From: Rhodobacteraceae bacterium F11138
GTDB lineage: Bacteria > Pseudomonadota > Alphaproteobacteria > Rhodobacterales > Rhodobacteraceae
Direction: 5' to 3'
Assembly (NCBI GenBank): GCA_016521575.1
Contig: JAEKDP010000004.1
Span: forward strand, 124,001 to 188,000
DNA length: 64,000 nucleotides
Position 1 is the stretch's first letter; each line of letters starts with the position of its first letter. The position numbers and the translations under genes are program-made. Below, piece by piece: positions 17,569 through 26,103 of this stretch. Under the pieces are notes generated by a model. That model ran no database searches. It was not told where the DNA came from and saw nothing but the letters and a program-made list of their open reading frames with translations.

Positions 17569-18513
17569 ATGAAGGTCGTTGTTTCCGAATTCATGGATGA
17601 AGCGGCCTTGCAGACCCTGGGGCCGGACGTAACAGTGCTGTACGATCCGGCCCTGGTCGACGACCGGAAGGCGCTGTTGTCGGCGCTTTTCGATGCCGAC
17701 GCGCTGATTGTCAGGAACCGCACGTTGGTTGACCAGGACCTGTTGCAGCACGCCCCGAACCTGCGTGTGGTGGGGCGGCTGGGGGTCGGACTGGACAATA
17801 TCGACATGGCGTGCTGCGCGGCGCGCAATGTCGTGGTGAGACCCGCAACCGGAGCAAATACACTGTCAGTCGCGGAATACGTCATCACCGCAACGCTGGC
17901 TTTGCTGCGCGGGGCCTATGGGTCCAATACGGAAATGATCGCCGGAAACTGGCCCCGCAACGCCCTGATCGGAGGCGAAGCATCAGGGCGCGTGATGGGC
18001 CTGCTCGGCTTTGGCGGCATCGCGCGCGCGGTGGCCGGACGGGCGCGTGCGCTTGGCATGACAATCGCCGCCTATGATCCCTATCTGCCCGATGAAGACC
18101 CGGCATGGCGCGATGTCCGGCGCTGCACCATCGACGACTTGCTATCTGTTTGCGATGTCCTGTCGCTGCACGTTCCGCTGACTGACGAAACGCGGGGACT
18201 GATTTCGCGCAACGCGCTGTCCCGGATGAAACCCGGCGCCATCGTCATCAACACCGCGCGCGGCGGTGTGGTCGACGAAGAGGCCCTGGCGCAAGCGCTG
18301 AAGGATGGGCACCTGGGCGGTGCCGCGCTGGACGTGTTCGAAGTGGAGCCGCTGACCGCGCAGGCGGCGGCCCGTTTCGCGAACCTTCCCAACCTGATCC
18401 TGACCCCGCATATTGCGGGGGTAACGACAGAAGGAAATTTGCGGGTCAGCACCGCAACAGTCGAGAATGTGCGCCAGGAACTGTATCGGGAGCCATGCGA
18501 TGCCAACACCTGA
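17569..18513 (+). CDS. slcC: (S)-sulfolactate dehydrogenase (D-2-hydroxyacid dehydrogenase family)
   Basis: This 314-residue NAD-dependent 2-hydroxyacid dehydrogenase has the SerA/D-isomer layout: NTARGGVVDEEAL with the substrate arginine, GLLGFGGIARAVAGRARALGM as the Rossmann glycine motif, and LTPHIAGVT with the catalytic histidine. In sulfolactate degraders SlcC oxidises (S)-sulfolactate to 3-sulfopyruvate, which ComC then reduces to the (R) isomer, so the pair acts as a racemase. It starts 3 bp after suyB and overlaps comC by 14 bp. Sequence alone would fit phosphoglycerate dehydrogenase-like enzymes; context decides. Confidence 0.82.
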   Translation: MKVVVSEFMDEAALQTLGPDVTVLYDPALVDDRKALLSALFDADALIVRNRTLVDQDLLQHAPNLRVVGRLGVGLDNIDMACCAARNVVVRPATGANTLSVAEYVITATLALLRGAYGSNTEMIAGNWPRNALIGGEASGRVMGLLGFGGIARAVAGRARALGMTIAAYDPYLPDEDPAWRDVRRCTIDDLLSVCDVLSLHVPLTDETRGLISRNALSRMKPGAIVINTARGGVVDEEALAQALKDGHLGGAALDVFEVEPLTAQAAARFANLPNLILTPHIAGVTTEGNLRVSTATVENVRQELYREPCDANT

Positions 18514-19513
18514 CCGGACTCTGACCCGTCGCGAAGCCGAACGACTGGTCGCTGAGGTTTTTCAGCACAACGGGGCATCTGCGCAGAATGCCCAAAGCAC
18601 GGCACTGGCACTGGTCGCGGCGGAAATAGATGGGCAGAAGGGGCATGGATTTTCCCGTGTCGCGTCCTATGCCGCACAGCTGCGCAGTGGCAAGGTCAAC
18701 GGGGCCGCGCGTCCCGTGGCCACGCGCAGGGGATCCCGGGTGGACATCGACGCCGACAATGGCCTTGCCTTTCCCGCCATCGACCTTGCCATTTGCGAAC
18801 TGACGGCGGTGACACCTGAAACCGGCATCGCCATGGCGGCGATCCGGCGCTCGCACCACTGTGGCCAGCTGGGCGCGCATGTAGAGCGGCTGGCCGAGGC
18901 GGGGCTTGCCGCGCTGATGGTGGCCAACGCGCCCAAGGCAATGGCGCCCTGGGGTGGATCGCAGGCCCTGTTCGGAACCAATCCGATCGCCTTTGCGGTG
19001 CCCCGGGCCGATGCGGCACCCCTGGTTATTGATCTGTCGCTGTCCAGGGTTGCCCGCGGCAAAGTCATGGCCGCTTCCAAACGCGGCGATCCGATCCCAA
19101 AAGGCTGGGCGCTTGATGCCGACGGCAATCCCACGACGGACCCGGCCGCCGCATTGAGTGGCACGATGGTGCCTGCGGGCGATGCAAAGGGGGCTGCCCT
19201 GGCGTTGATGGTGGAAATCCTTGCTGCGACGCTGACCGGAGCCAATCATTCAAACGAAGCGACGTCCTTCTTCGATGCCGAAGGGGCGCCGCCGGGTGTC
19301 GGGCAAATGATCCTTGCCTTCGACACCGCCGGGGTTGTTGGCCCGGGCTTCGGCCCGCGGCTGGAAACCCTGCTCTCGGCCATTCTGGCACAAGAGGGCA
19401 CACGTCTGCCGGGGACAACACGTCTGAAGAAACGTGCGGAGGCGCAGAAAGAGGACTGCGTCGCAATTCCCGGACACCTGATGGACGAGATCGAAACCAT
19501 GGCCGGCCCCTGA
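18500..19513 (+). CDS. comC: (R)-sulfolactate dehydrogenase (Ldh2/MDH2 family)
   Basis: The start at 18500 is chosen for CGGGAG at 18487-18492; it overlaps slcC by 14 bp. The protein has Ldh2-family features: DGQKGHGFSRVASYA, the conserved SHHCGQLGAHVE segment, FGTNPIAFAVP and LVIDLSLS. ComC interconverts 3-sulfopyruvate and (R)-sulfolactate with NAD(P)H. Following SlcC it would supply the stereoisomer that SuyAB cleaves. The same family includes malate, ureidoglycolate and diketogulonate reductases, so the specific reaction rests on the operon. Confidence 0.82.
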   Translation: MPTPDRTLTRREAERLVAEVFQHNGASAQNAQSTALALVAAEIDGQKGHGFSRVASYAAQLRSGKVNGAARPVATRRGSRVDIDADNGLAFPAIDLAICELTAVTPETGIAMAAIRRSHHCGQLGAHVERLAEAGLAALMVANAPKAMAPWGGSQALFGTNPIAFAVPRADAAPLVIDLSLSRVARGKVMAASKRGDPIPKGWALDADGNPTTDPAAALSGTMVPAGDAKGAALALMVEILAATLTGANHSNEATSFFDAEGAPPGVGQMILAFDTAGVVGPGFGPRLETLLSAILAQEGTRLPGTTRLKKRAEAQKEDCVAIPGHLMDEIETMAGP

Positions 19514-19550
19514 GTCCGCCATATCCAACTATTGGTAAGGGAGGAAACCA

Positions 19551-20513
19551 ATGAGAAAATCGACAATGATCGCCGCGGTGGTGGGCCTGATGGCCGGCAT
19601 CGCACAGGCCCCTTCTGCCCAGGCGCAGGATTTTCCACCGCCAAAGGTCGATTACATCATCCCCTTTGGCCCGGGTGGTGAATCCGACATCACGGCACGA
19701 TTTCAGCAACCCTTTTTCGAGAAAATTTTCGGCTCGCAGCTGGTGGTCTCCTACAAGCCCGGCGGCGGCGGTGCCGTGGGGTGGTCTCAGCTCAACTCCA
19801 TGGCCGATGACGGATCGGTGATCATGGGCACCAACCTGCCCCATATCATCGTCAAGCCGAAACAGGGCAATGTGGGGTTTGAAACCGAAGACATCGTCAA
19901 TGTCTATATGTTCCACTACACGCCCGACGCGATCGTGGTGCGGGCAGACAGCCCCTATCAGACCCTTGACGACCTGATTGCCGACGCCAAGGAAAACCCG
20001 CGCAAGGTCACGTTTTCCGGCTCGGGCAAGGGCACGGCGAACCACCTTGTCTCGGTCAAGTTCGACCAGTTGGCAGAGACCGAAACGACCTATGTGGCTT
20101 TCAAGGGCACCGGCGCGGCCGTCACCGCCCTGCTGGGCGATCAGGTCAGTGCCGAATGGGGCTATACCACCGTGGGCGTGGCTCAGGGCGAAAAGGTGCG
20201 TCTGTTGGCCGTGGCCATGGAAGAACGTCACCCGGCTTTCCCCGATGTTCCCACCTTCAGGGAGCTGGGATATGATATCGTTTCCGGCGCTTACCGGGGT
20301 ATTGCGGTGCCAAAAGGCGCTTCGGAGGAAACCCGCCAGGCCGTGTCCGACGCGATAGCCAAGATCAACGCCGACAAGGAATTCCGCCAGAAGATGATCG
20401 ACGGCGGCTTTGCCTTGCTTGACGTGCCCTATGGCGCGGAAATGGATGCCTTCATGGCCGACCGGGCCAAAAGCGATCTCGCTGCGGCCGAATCTGCCGG
20501 CGTGCTGGACTGA
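19551..20513 (+). CDS. TTT-family periplasmic binding protein (TctC/Bug type), probably for sulfolactate
   Basis: A strong AAGGGAGG site precedes the ATG. The protein has a signal peptide (MRKSTMIAAVVGLMAG...AQAQ) and a Bug/TctC body: YIIPFGPGGESDITAR, SYKPGGGGAVGWSQL, FSGSGKGTANHL and the late ERHPAFPDVPTFRELGYD segment. It should bind the substrate of the operon, sulfolactate, and deliver it to the fused permease downstream (SlcHFG-type system). A hairpin lies 15 nt after the stop, before the permease gene. Confidence 0.88.
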   Translation: MRKSTMIAAVVGLMAGIAQAPSAQAQDFPPPKVDYIIPFGPGGESDITARFQQPFFEKIFGSQLVVSYKPGGGGAVGWSQLNSMADDGSVIMGTNLPHIIVKPKQGNVGFETEDIVNVYMFHYTPDAIVVRADSPYQTLDDLIADAKENPRKVTFSGSGKGTANHLVSVKFDQLAETETTYVAFKGTGAAVTALLGDQVSAEWGYTTVGVAQGEKVRLLAVAMEERHPAFPDVPTFRELGYDIVSGAYRGIAVPKGASEETRQAVSDAIAKINADKEFRQKMIDGGFALLDVPYGAEMDAFMADRAKSDLAAAESAGVLD

Positions 20514-20527
20514 TCCCATGCACGGCA

Positions 20528-20558
20528 GGCACGGGCGTCGCTGCCGGGCGCCCGTGCC
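20528..20558 (+). terminator. Post-binding-protein hairpin in the sulfolactate operon
   Basis: GGCACGGGCG at 20528-20537 pairs with CGCCCGTGCC at 20549-20558 around an 11-nt loop. No T run follows, so it is more likely an mRNA-stabilising or attenuating element than a full terminator, since the permease gene continues the operon. Confidence 0.6.
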
Positions 20559-20618
20559 CCCACGATCAATTGACCGCAGGCCTGTGCATCCGGCGGAACT
20601 GTCACACGAGAATCCCTG

Positions 20619-22610
20619 ATGTTCGAATATATCCTCGCGGCCTTTACGCCGCTAAACATCTTGCTGGCGCTTGGGGGCGTGGCTGCCGGCACGATCATCG
20701 GGTCGGTGCCCGGGCTGACCGCGACAATGGCGGTCGCCGTTCTGGTGCCGCTGACCTTCGGAATGCCGCCCGAAAGCGCCCTGATCCTTCTGGGTGCGAT
20801 CTACACCGGGGCGATTTATGGCGGGGCCTACGCGGCCATCCTGCTGAACACGCCAGGCACACCTTCGGCAATCGGCACCACCTTTGACGGGTATCCGATG
20901 GCAAAGAAGGGTGATGGCGACCTTGCCGTATCCGTCGCCTGCCTGTCATCGCTGGTGGGCGGGCTGGTGGGTGCGGGCGCGTTGTTGCTGCTGGCCCCGC
21001 CGCTGGCCGAGGCCGCGCTTGCCTTTGGCCCTGTTGAATATTTCTGGCTCGCGATTTTCGGTCTTTCGCTGATTGCCGCCCTGTCGACCCGCGATTTCCT
21101 CAAGGGCCTGATCGGGGCCTGTTTCGGCATTCTCGTGGCGATGATCGGGATCTCCGAAACCAGTGCCGAGGTGCGTTTCACATTCGGGTCGCAAACCCTG
21201 TTGGGCGGGATCGAAACCGTTTCGGCCCTGATCGGTCTGTACTGCGTGCCGGTGCTGATCGAATTGGCCGCCCGCAGGGACCGCCACCTGAAAGAGCCGG
21301 AAGAAACACGCGGGTTCCGTCTGCCCGAAGCCATCCGCACCCTGCTGCGCGAAAAGGTCAATGTGCTCAAAAGCTCGGCCATCGGAACATTGGTCGGCGC
21401 GCTCCCCGGCGCGGGGGGCTCGATTGCCGGGCTGGTGGCCTATAGCGAGGCACGGCGCACAAGCCGAGGCGAGCCGGCCTATGGGCAGGGCAACCCCGGT
21501 GGTATCGTCGCCACGGAATCCGCCAATAACGCCACCGTCGGCGGCGGCTTCATTCCGACTCTGGTTCTGGGCATCCCCGGCACCCCGCCCGATGCGGTCA
21601 TCCTGGGGGCGTTGCTGGTACAGGGCGTGCGGACCGGTCCCACACTGTTTTCGGATGGATCGAGCATCGTCTACACGTTCATCTTCGGTCTGTTCCTCGC
21701 CACCCTCCTGATGCTGCCCGTCGGACTGCTGATCGGGCGTTTCGCCTATCGCACCATCGTGCGCGCGCCCAAGGCCGGGCTGGTGCCTGTCGTGGCCTTC
21801 ATGACGGTCATCGGCAGCTTTGCCATCCGCAACAGCCTTGCGGATGTCGGCATCATGGTGGTGCTGGGCGTCGTGGGCTGGGTGGCCAACCGGCGCGGGT
21901 TCTCGGTGTCGCCGATCGTGCTGGGCCTGATCCTTGGGCGGATCGCGGAAGAAGGCTTTGTCCAAAGCTGGACCATCGGCGATGCCATGGGCAACGTCTG
22001 GGGACAATTCTTTGGCCGGCCGCTGTCGTTGGTCATTATCGCGCTGACGCTTCTGAGCTTTCTCTATCCGTTTTTCCCCGCGCTCCGGCAACGATTCCTT
22101 CGCCGCCAGGGCAAGACAGCGCCGGACGAGGCAGCGCAAGACCGGATCCCGGACCGCAGCGACACCCGCGCCATGATCCGGGACTTCACCGGGATCGGTG
22201 CAATGGCAACGGTGGCTGTCGTCGTGATCTGGCAAGCCGCGTCGCTGAACCCCGAGGCCGCCGTGTTCCCGCGCACCATTGCCACCGGCATGCTGGTCCT
22301 GTGCGGATTGGCAGCGCTTGAAACCGTGCTGACCCGGCGCGTGGTCGAAGACCGCAGTTCGGGCTCTGCCCTGCGCCGCGTGAGCGTCCCGGTTTCGCTG
22401 GGGATCGGCGTTGCCCTTGTGCCGGTTCTCGGCTTCGCCGCTGCGGGGATCGTCATGGCGATCGGGCTGATGCTGGCGGCGGAACACGATCGGCGCAGCG
22501 CGCGCAGCTGGGCGGTGCTTGCCCTGGGCGTGGCGGCGGTCATCTTCGCATTCACGCTTGGCTTCAGGGACCTTCTATCGGTGCCGCTGCCGCGAGGGAT
22601 GCTGTTTTGA
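20619..22610 (+). CDS. Fused TctA-TctB permease of a tripartite tricarboxylate-type transporter, 663 aa
   Basis: Residues 1 to about 500 are a TctA permease: GSVPGLTATMAVAVLVPLTFG, YGGAYAAILLNTPGTP, GALPGAGGSIAG and GIPGTPPDAVILGALLVQG. After a charged linker near residue 505, the last 150 residues (AMIRDFTGIGAMATVAVVVIWQ onward, four hydrophobic segments) look like TctB/DUF1468, normally a separate small subunit. The protein would thus provide both membrane components of the importer, with the preceding binding protein. The stop overlaps the TTG start of the exporter gene. Confidence 0.87.
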   Translation: MFEYILAAFTPLNILLALGGVAAGTIIGSVPGLTATMAVAVLVPLTFGMPPESALILLGAIYTGAIYGGAYAAILLNTPGTPSAIGTTFDGYPMAKKGDGDLAVSVACLSSLVGGLVGAGALLLLAPPLAEAALAFGPVEYFWLAIFGLSLIAALSTRDFLKGLIGACFGILVAMIGISETSAEVRFTFGSQTLLGGIETVSALIGLYCVPVLIELAARRDRHLKEPEETRGFRLPEAIRTLLREKVNVLKSSAIGTLVGALPGAGGSIAGLVAYSEARRTSRGEPAYGQGNPGGIVATESANNATVGGGFIPTLVLGIPGTPPDAVILGALLVQGVRTGPTLFSDGSSIVYTFIFGLFLATLLMLPVGLLIGRFAYRTIVRAPKAGLVPVVAFMTVIGSFAIRNSLADVGIMVVLGVVGWVANRRGFSVSPIVLGLILGRIAEEGFVQSWTIGDAMGNVWGQFFGRPLSLVIIALTLLSFLYPFFPALRQRFLRRQGKTAPDEAAQDRIPDRSDTRAMIRDFTGIGAMATVAVVVIWQAASLNPEAAVFPRTIATGMLVLCGLAALETVLTRRVVEDRSSGSALRRVSVPVSLGIGVALVPVLGFAAAGIVMAIGLMLAAEHDRRSARSWAVLALGVAAVIFAFTLGFRDLLSVPLPRGMLF

Positions 22611-23668
22611 CGTCACAACATACCCGTGAAAACATGGTGTTGCCGAATTCGACACCACCATGGCTGAAAAACGCATTCCGGGGTTTCGATCTCTATTGGC
22701 CGGGGATTCTGGTCTGCGGGTTGGCCGCGCTGGCTGCACAATTTCTGTCGGATCACTACGGGGCTCCTGCGATGCTGCTTGCCCTGTTGATGGGGCTGTC
22801 CCTGCATTTTCTCGTGGAAGACGGCGAACGCTGTGCACCCGGCATCGGTCTGGCCGCCAGGACCGTCCTGCGCCTGGGCGTGGCCTTGCTGGGGGCCAGG
22901 ATCAGTTTCGAAGTCTTTGCCGAACTCGGGCTTGGGATCATGGCGTTGATCCTGACCGCGTTGATTGCGACGATCGCTTTCGGGGCGCTGGCGGCGCGCA
23001 GTCTGGGACGGGGGTGGCGGCTGGCGATCCTGACCGCCGGGTCCGTGTCGATCTGTGGCGCGTCGGCGGCAATGGCCATTGCGGCGGTGCTGCCAAAAAA
23101 CGACCTAAGCGAACGGAACCTCAGTTTTACCGTCTTCGGTGTCACGCTGCTGAGCACATTGGCGATGATCCTGTATCCGATCCTGTCGAACCTACTGGGC
23201 CTGTCCGATCTGGCATCCGGGATTTTCCTGGGCGGCACAATTCACGATGTCGCGCAGGTGGTCGGTGCAGGTTTTTCCGTCTCGGATCCGGTTGGTGAAA
23301 CCGCAACGACGGTCAAGCTGATCCGCGTGTCGATGCTGGCGCCCTTCGTGCTGATCCTGTCGCTGTCGCTGCGGCGTGCCGGTGTCGGGCTACAGAGCGA
23401 TGGCAAACGTCCGCCGATATTGCCGGGGTTTGTACTGGCGTTCCTCATGCTGGCCTGCGTCAATTCGATGGGCTGGATCCCGGCTGTGGTGCAAGACTGG
23501 CTCTGGGCCCTGGCGAAGTGGGCCATGCTGACCGCCATAGCGGCCGTGGGGATGAAAACCGAATTGAAGCGCATCCTGTCGGTGCCCCCACAATCGGTCA
23601 TCCTTATTTTCCTTGAGACAATTTTTATCGCCAGTTTTGTCCTGGCCGGGGTGATGGTGTTGCTCTGA
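22607..23668 (+). CDS. YeiH-family exporter, probable sulfite/sulfate exporter of sulfolactate catabolism (SuyZ-like)
   Basis: The best start is a TTG at 22607, sharing TTGA with the previous stop and preceded by GAGGGA; an ATG at 22634 is the alternative. The 353-residue protein has about ten membrane segments and the YeiH pattern LGVALLGARISFE, SICGASAAMAIAAVLP, GGTIHDVAQVVGAG and KLIRVSMLAP. YeiH relatives in sulfonate-degradation operons are proposed to export the sulfite released by desulfonation. No sulfite dehydrogenase is in the window, so export may be the main detoxification route here. Confidence 0.85.
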   Translation: MTSQHTRENMVLPNSTPPWLKNAFRGFDLYWPGILVCGLAALAAQFLSDHYGAPAMLLALLMGLSLHFLVEDGERCAPGIGLAARTVLRLGVALLGARISFEVFAELGLGIMALILTALIATIAFGALAARSLGRGWRLAILTAGSVSICGASAAMAIAAVLPKNDLSERNLSFTVFGVTLLSTLAMILYPILSNLLGLSDLASGIFLGGTIHDVAQVVGAGFSVSDPVGETATTVKLIRVSMLAPFVLILSLSLRRAGVGLQSDGKRPPILPGFVLAFLMLACVNSMGWIPAVVQDWLWALAKWAMLTAIAAVGMKTELKRILSVPPQSVILIFLETIFIASFVLAGVMVLL

Positions 23669-23905
23669 AAAAACGGAGCGTGCCCTGGCCTTGCGCCGGT
23701 TCAACGTTTCGCACATGCCCCGCCACATGTCCCGGTGCGTTGAAAGCGCGGGGTTCGGACCGCTTCCCGGGTGTCAGGGTCAACGCGAAACACTTTGATT
23801 GTTTGCCCCGCGCGTTCAGGGGCGCCGCATTGCATCTCCGGGCAAAATTCTTGTAACAATTTCGAATTAAACAGCCGTTCAATTCAATCGCCGGAGGAGA
23901 CCTGC

Positions 23906-25048
23906 ATGGATTTCGCACTGACCGAGGAGCAATCCGCCATATTCGACATGGCCCACGCATTCGGGCAAGAGCATATCGCCCCTTTCGCCCGCCAGTGGGA
24001 ATCCGAAGGTACGATTCCGAAATCGCTCTGGACGCAGATCGGCGAATTGGGTCTGGGCGGGATTTATGTCAGTGAAGACGGGGGCGGTTCGGGGCTGGGA
24101 CGTCTGGATGCGACCCTGATCTTTGAAGCCCTGTCCATGGCCTGTCCATCGGTCGCCGCCTTCCTGTCGATCCACAACATGTGCGCCAAAATGCTGGACA
24201 GCTTTGCGGATGACGCGCTGAAAGCCCGGATCATGCCGGACATCCTGACGCTGAACACGGTGCTGTCCTATTGCCTGACCGAACCGGGTTCGGGCAGCGA
24301 TGCGGCCGCTCTGAAAACCCGCGCCACCCGCAGCAATGATGGGTATACGCTGAACGGCACCAAGGCGTTCATTTCAGGCGGCGGATATTCCGATGCCTAT
24401 GTCTGCATGGTGCGCACCGGCGAGGACGGACCCAAAGGCATATCGACCGTCTATGTGCCCGACGGCACGCCCGGCCTGTCCTTTGGCGGGCTCGAAGACA
24501 AGATGGGCTGGCGCAGCCAGCCAACCGCACAGGTCCAGTTCGACGATTGCAAGATCCCGGCTGAAAATCTGGTCGGAGAAGAAGGTCAGGGGTTCAAATA
24601 CGCCATGATGGGCCTGGACGGGGGACGCCTGAACATTTCCGCCTGCAGTCTGGGCGCGGCACAGACCGCAATGAACCTGACGCTGGCCTATATGCGCGAA
24701 CGCAAGGCTTTCGGGAAGTCCATCGATCAGTTCCAGGGCCTGCAATTCCGTCTCGCCGACATGGAAATCGAGATGCAGGCCGCCCGCGTGTTCCTGCGGC
24801 AGGCGGCATGGAAGCTGGACAAGGGAACCCCGGATGCCAGCAAATTCTGCGCCATGGCCAAGACATTCGTCACCGAAACCGGCAGCAAGGTCGTGGATCA
24901 ATGTCTGCAACTGCACGGCGGCTATGGGTATCTGGCTGACTATGGCATCGAAAAACTGGTACGGGATCTGAGGGTCCACCAGATCCTGGAAGGCACCAAT
25001 GAAATCATGCGGGTGATCACGGCCCGCCATTTGCTGGCCGAGCGGTAA
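23906..25048 (+). CDS. Acyl-CoA dehydrogenase, isobutyryl-CoA dehydrogenase-like (valine catabolism)
   Basis: The start at 23906 follows CGGAGGAG; an upstream in-frame ATG has no such site. The 380-residue flavoprotein has CLTEPGSGSDAAALKTRA, the FAD-binding RSQPTAQVQFDDCKIP, and the ILEGTNEIMRVI loop, which contains the glutamate expected to act as catalytic base. ACAD8-type enzymes oxidise isobutyryl-CoA to methacrylyl-CoA. The next two genes encode later steps of valine breakdown, which supports this specificity over other short branched substrates. The methylmalonate-semialdehyde dehydrogenase gene is not in the cluster. Confidence 0.87.
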   Translation: MDFALTEEQSAIFDMAHAFGQEHIAPFARQWESEGTIPKSLWTQIGELGLGGIYVSEDGGGSGLGRLDATLIFEALSMACPSVAAFLSIHNMCAKMLDSFADDALKARIMPDILTLNTVLSYCLTEPGSGSDAAALKTRATRSNDGYTLNGTKAFISGGGYSDAYVCMVRTGEDGPKGISTVYVPDGTPGLSFGGLEDKMGWRSQPTAQVQFDDCKIPAENLVGEEGQGFKYAMMGLDGGRLNISACSLGAAQTAMNLTLAYMRERKAFGKSIDQFQGLQFRLADMEIEMQAARVFLRQAAWKLDKGTPDASKFCAMAKTFVTETGSKVVDQCLQLHGGYGYLADYGIEKLVRDLRVHQILEGTNEIMRVITARHLLAER

Positions 25049-25052
25049 CACA

Positions 25053-26093
25053 ATGGACGACATCAATATCCGCATCACCGGCCGCGCCGGTCGGATTACC
25101 CTGACCCGCCCGCATGCGCTGAATGCCCTGAGCTATGACATGTGCAAGGCCATCGACACGATCTTGCGCCTGTGGCGCGAGGAAGAGCATGTGTCGCTGG
25201 TGGTGATCGACGCCGAGGGCGACAAGGCGTTCTGTGCCGGTGGCGACATCGCCGAGCTCTACAGCACCGGAACAGCCGGCGATTTTGACTATGGCCGGTC
25301 ATTCTGGCGCGACGAATACCGGATGAATGCCATGATCGCCGATTACCCCAAGCCGGTTGTCAGCTTTCTGCAGGGGTTTACCATGGGCGGTGGTGTCGGG
25401 CTTGGCTGCCATGGCAGCCATCGCGTGGTCGATGCCGACAGCCGCATCGCGATGCCCGAATGCGGCATCGGCCTTGTGCCGGACGTGGGGGGCTGCTATC
25501 TGCTGGCGCGCGCGCCGGGACATCTGGGGGCCTATCTGGGAACGACGGGCGCGCGCATGGATGCGGGCGACGCGATCCATGCGGGCTTTGCCGACCATTA
25601 TATTCCGCGCGCGCAATGGTCCGTCCTGATCGAGCTTCTGGAAACCAGCGGCGATGTGGCCCATGTGGCGCAATACGCACAACAGCCACCGCAACCGGGG
25701 CTGGCCCCGCACCACGCGGCCATTGACGACGTCTTTGCCTGTTCCGGGCTACCCGGAATCCTGGCCGCCCTGCGGACAGACGACAGCGATTTCGCCCACG
25801 ATACGCTCAGGGCGATGGGGCGCAATGCACCGCTGTCGATGGCCTGCACCCTGCAAGCCATCGCCCGTCTGCGCGCGGCAGACCCGTTGCGCATCCAGAC
25901 GGCCCTGGAACTGGAGTACCGGTATACGTTCCGCGCGATGGAACACAGCGATTTTCTGGAAGGCATCCGTGCTGCAATCATTGACAAGGATCGCAACCCG
26001 CAATGGCAATATACCGGTCAAGACGTTCCCGAAGCGGCCATCGAACAGATGCTTGCGCCGCTGGGTGCGGATACCCTGACTTTTGATCAATAA
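25053..26093 (+). CDS. 3-hydroxyisobutyryl-CoA hydrolase (crotonase fold)
   Basis: This 346-residue protein begins 4 bp after the dehydrogenase gene. It has the crotonase oxyanion motifs FCAGGDIAELY and GFTMGGGVGLGCHGSHRV, the catalytic-acid segment RIAMPECGIGLVPDVGG, and the extended C-terminal domain (RTDDSDFAHDTL; EYRYTFRAMEHSDFLEGIRAAIIDKDRNPQW) characteristic of HIBCH. It hydrolyses 3-hydroxyisobutyryl-CoA to free 3-hydroxyisobutyrate. No separate hydratase is present, so methacrylyl-CoA hydration presumably comes from an enoyl-CoA hydratase elsewhere. Confidence 0.9.
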   Translation: MDDINIRITGRAGRITLTRPHALNALSYDMCKAIDTILRLWREEEHVSLVVIDAEGDKAFCAGGDIAELYSTGTAGDFDYGRSFWRDEYRMNAMIADYPKPVVSFLQGFTMGGGVGLGCHGSHRVVDADSRIAMPECGIGLVPDVGGCYLLARAPGHLGAYLGTTGARMDAGDAIHAGFADHYIPRAQWSVLIELLETSGDVAHVAQYAQQPPQPGLAPHHAAIDDVFACSGLPGILAALRTDDSDFAHDTLRAMGRNAPLSMACTLQAIARLRAADPLRIQTALELEYRYTFRAMEHSDFLEGIRAAIIDKDRNPQWQYTGQDVPEAAIEQMLAPLGADTLTFDQ

Positions 26094-26103
26094 GGACAGA
26101 GCG

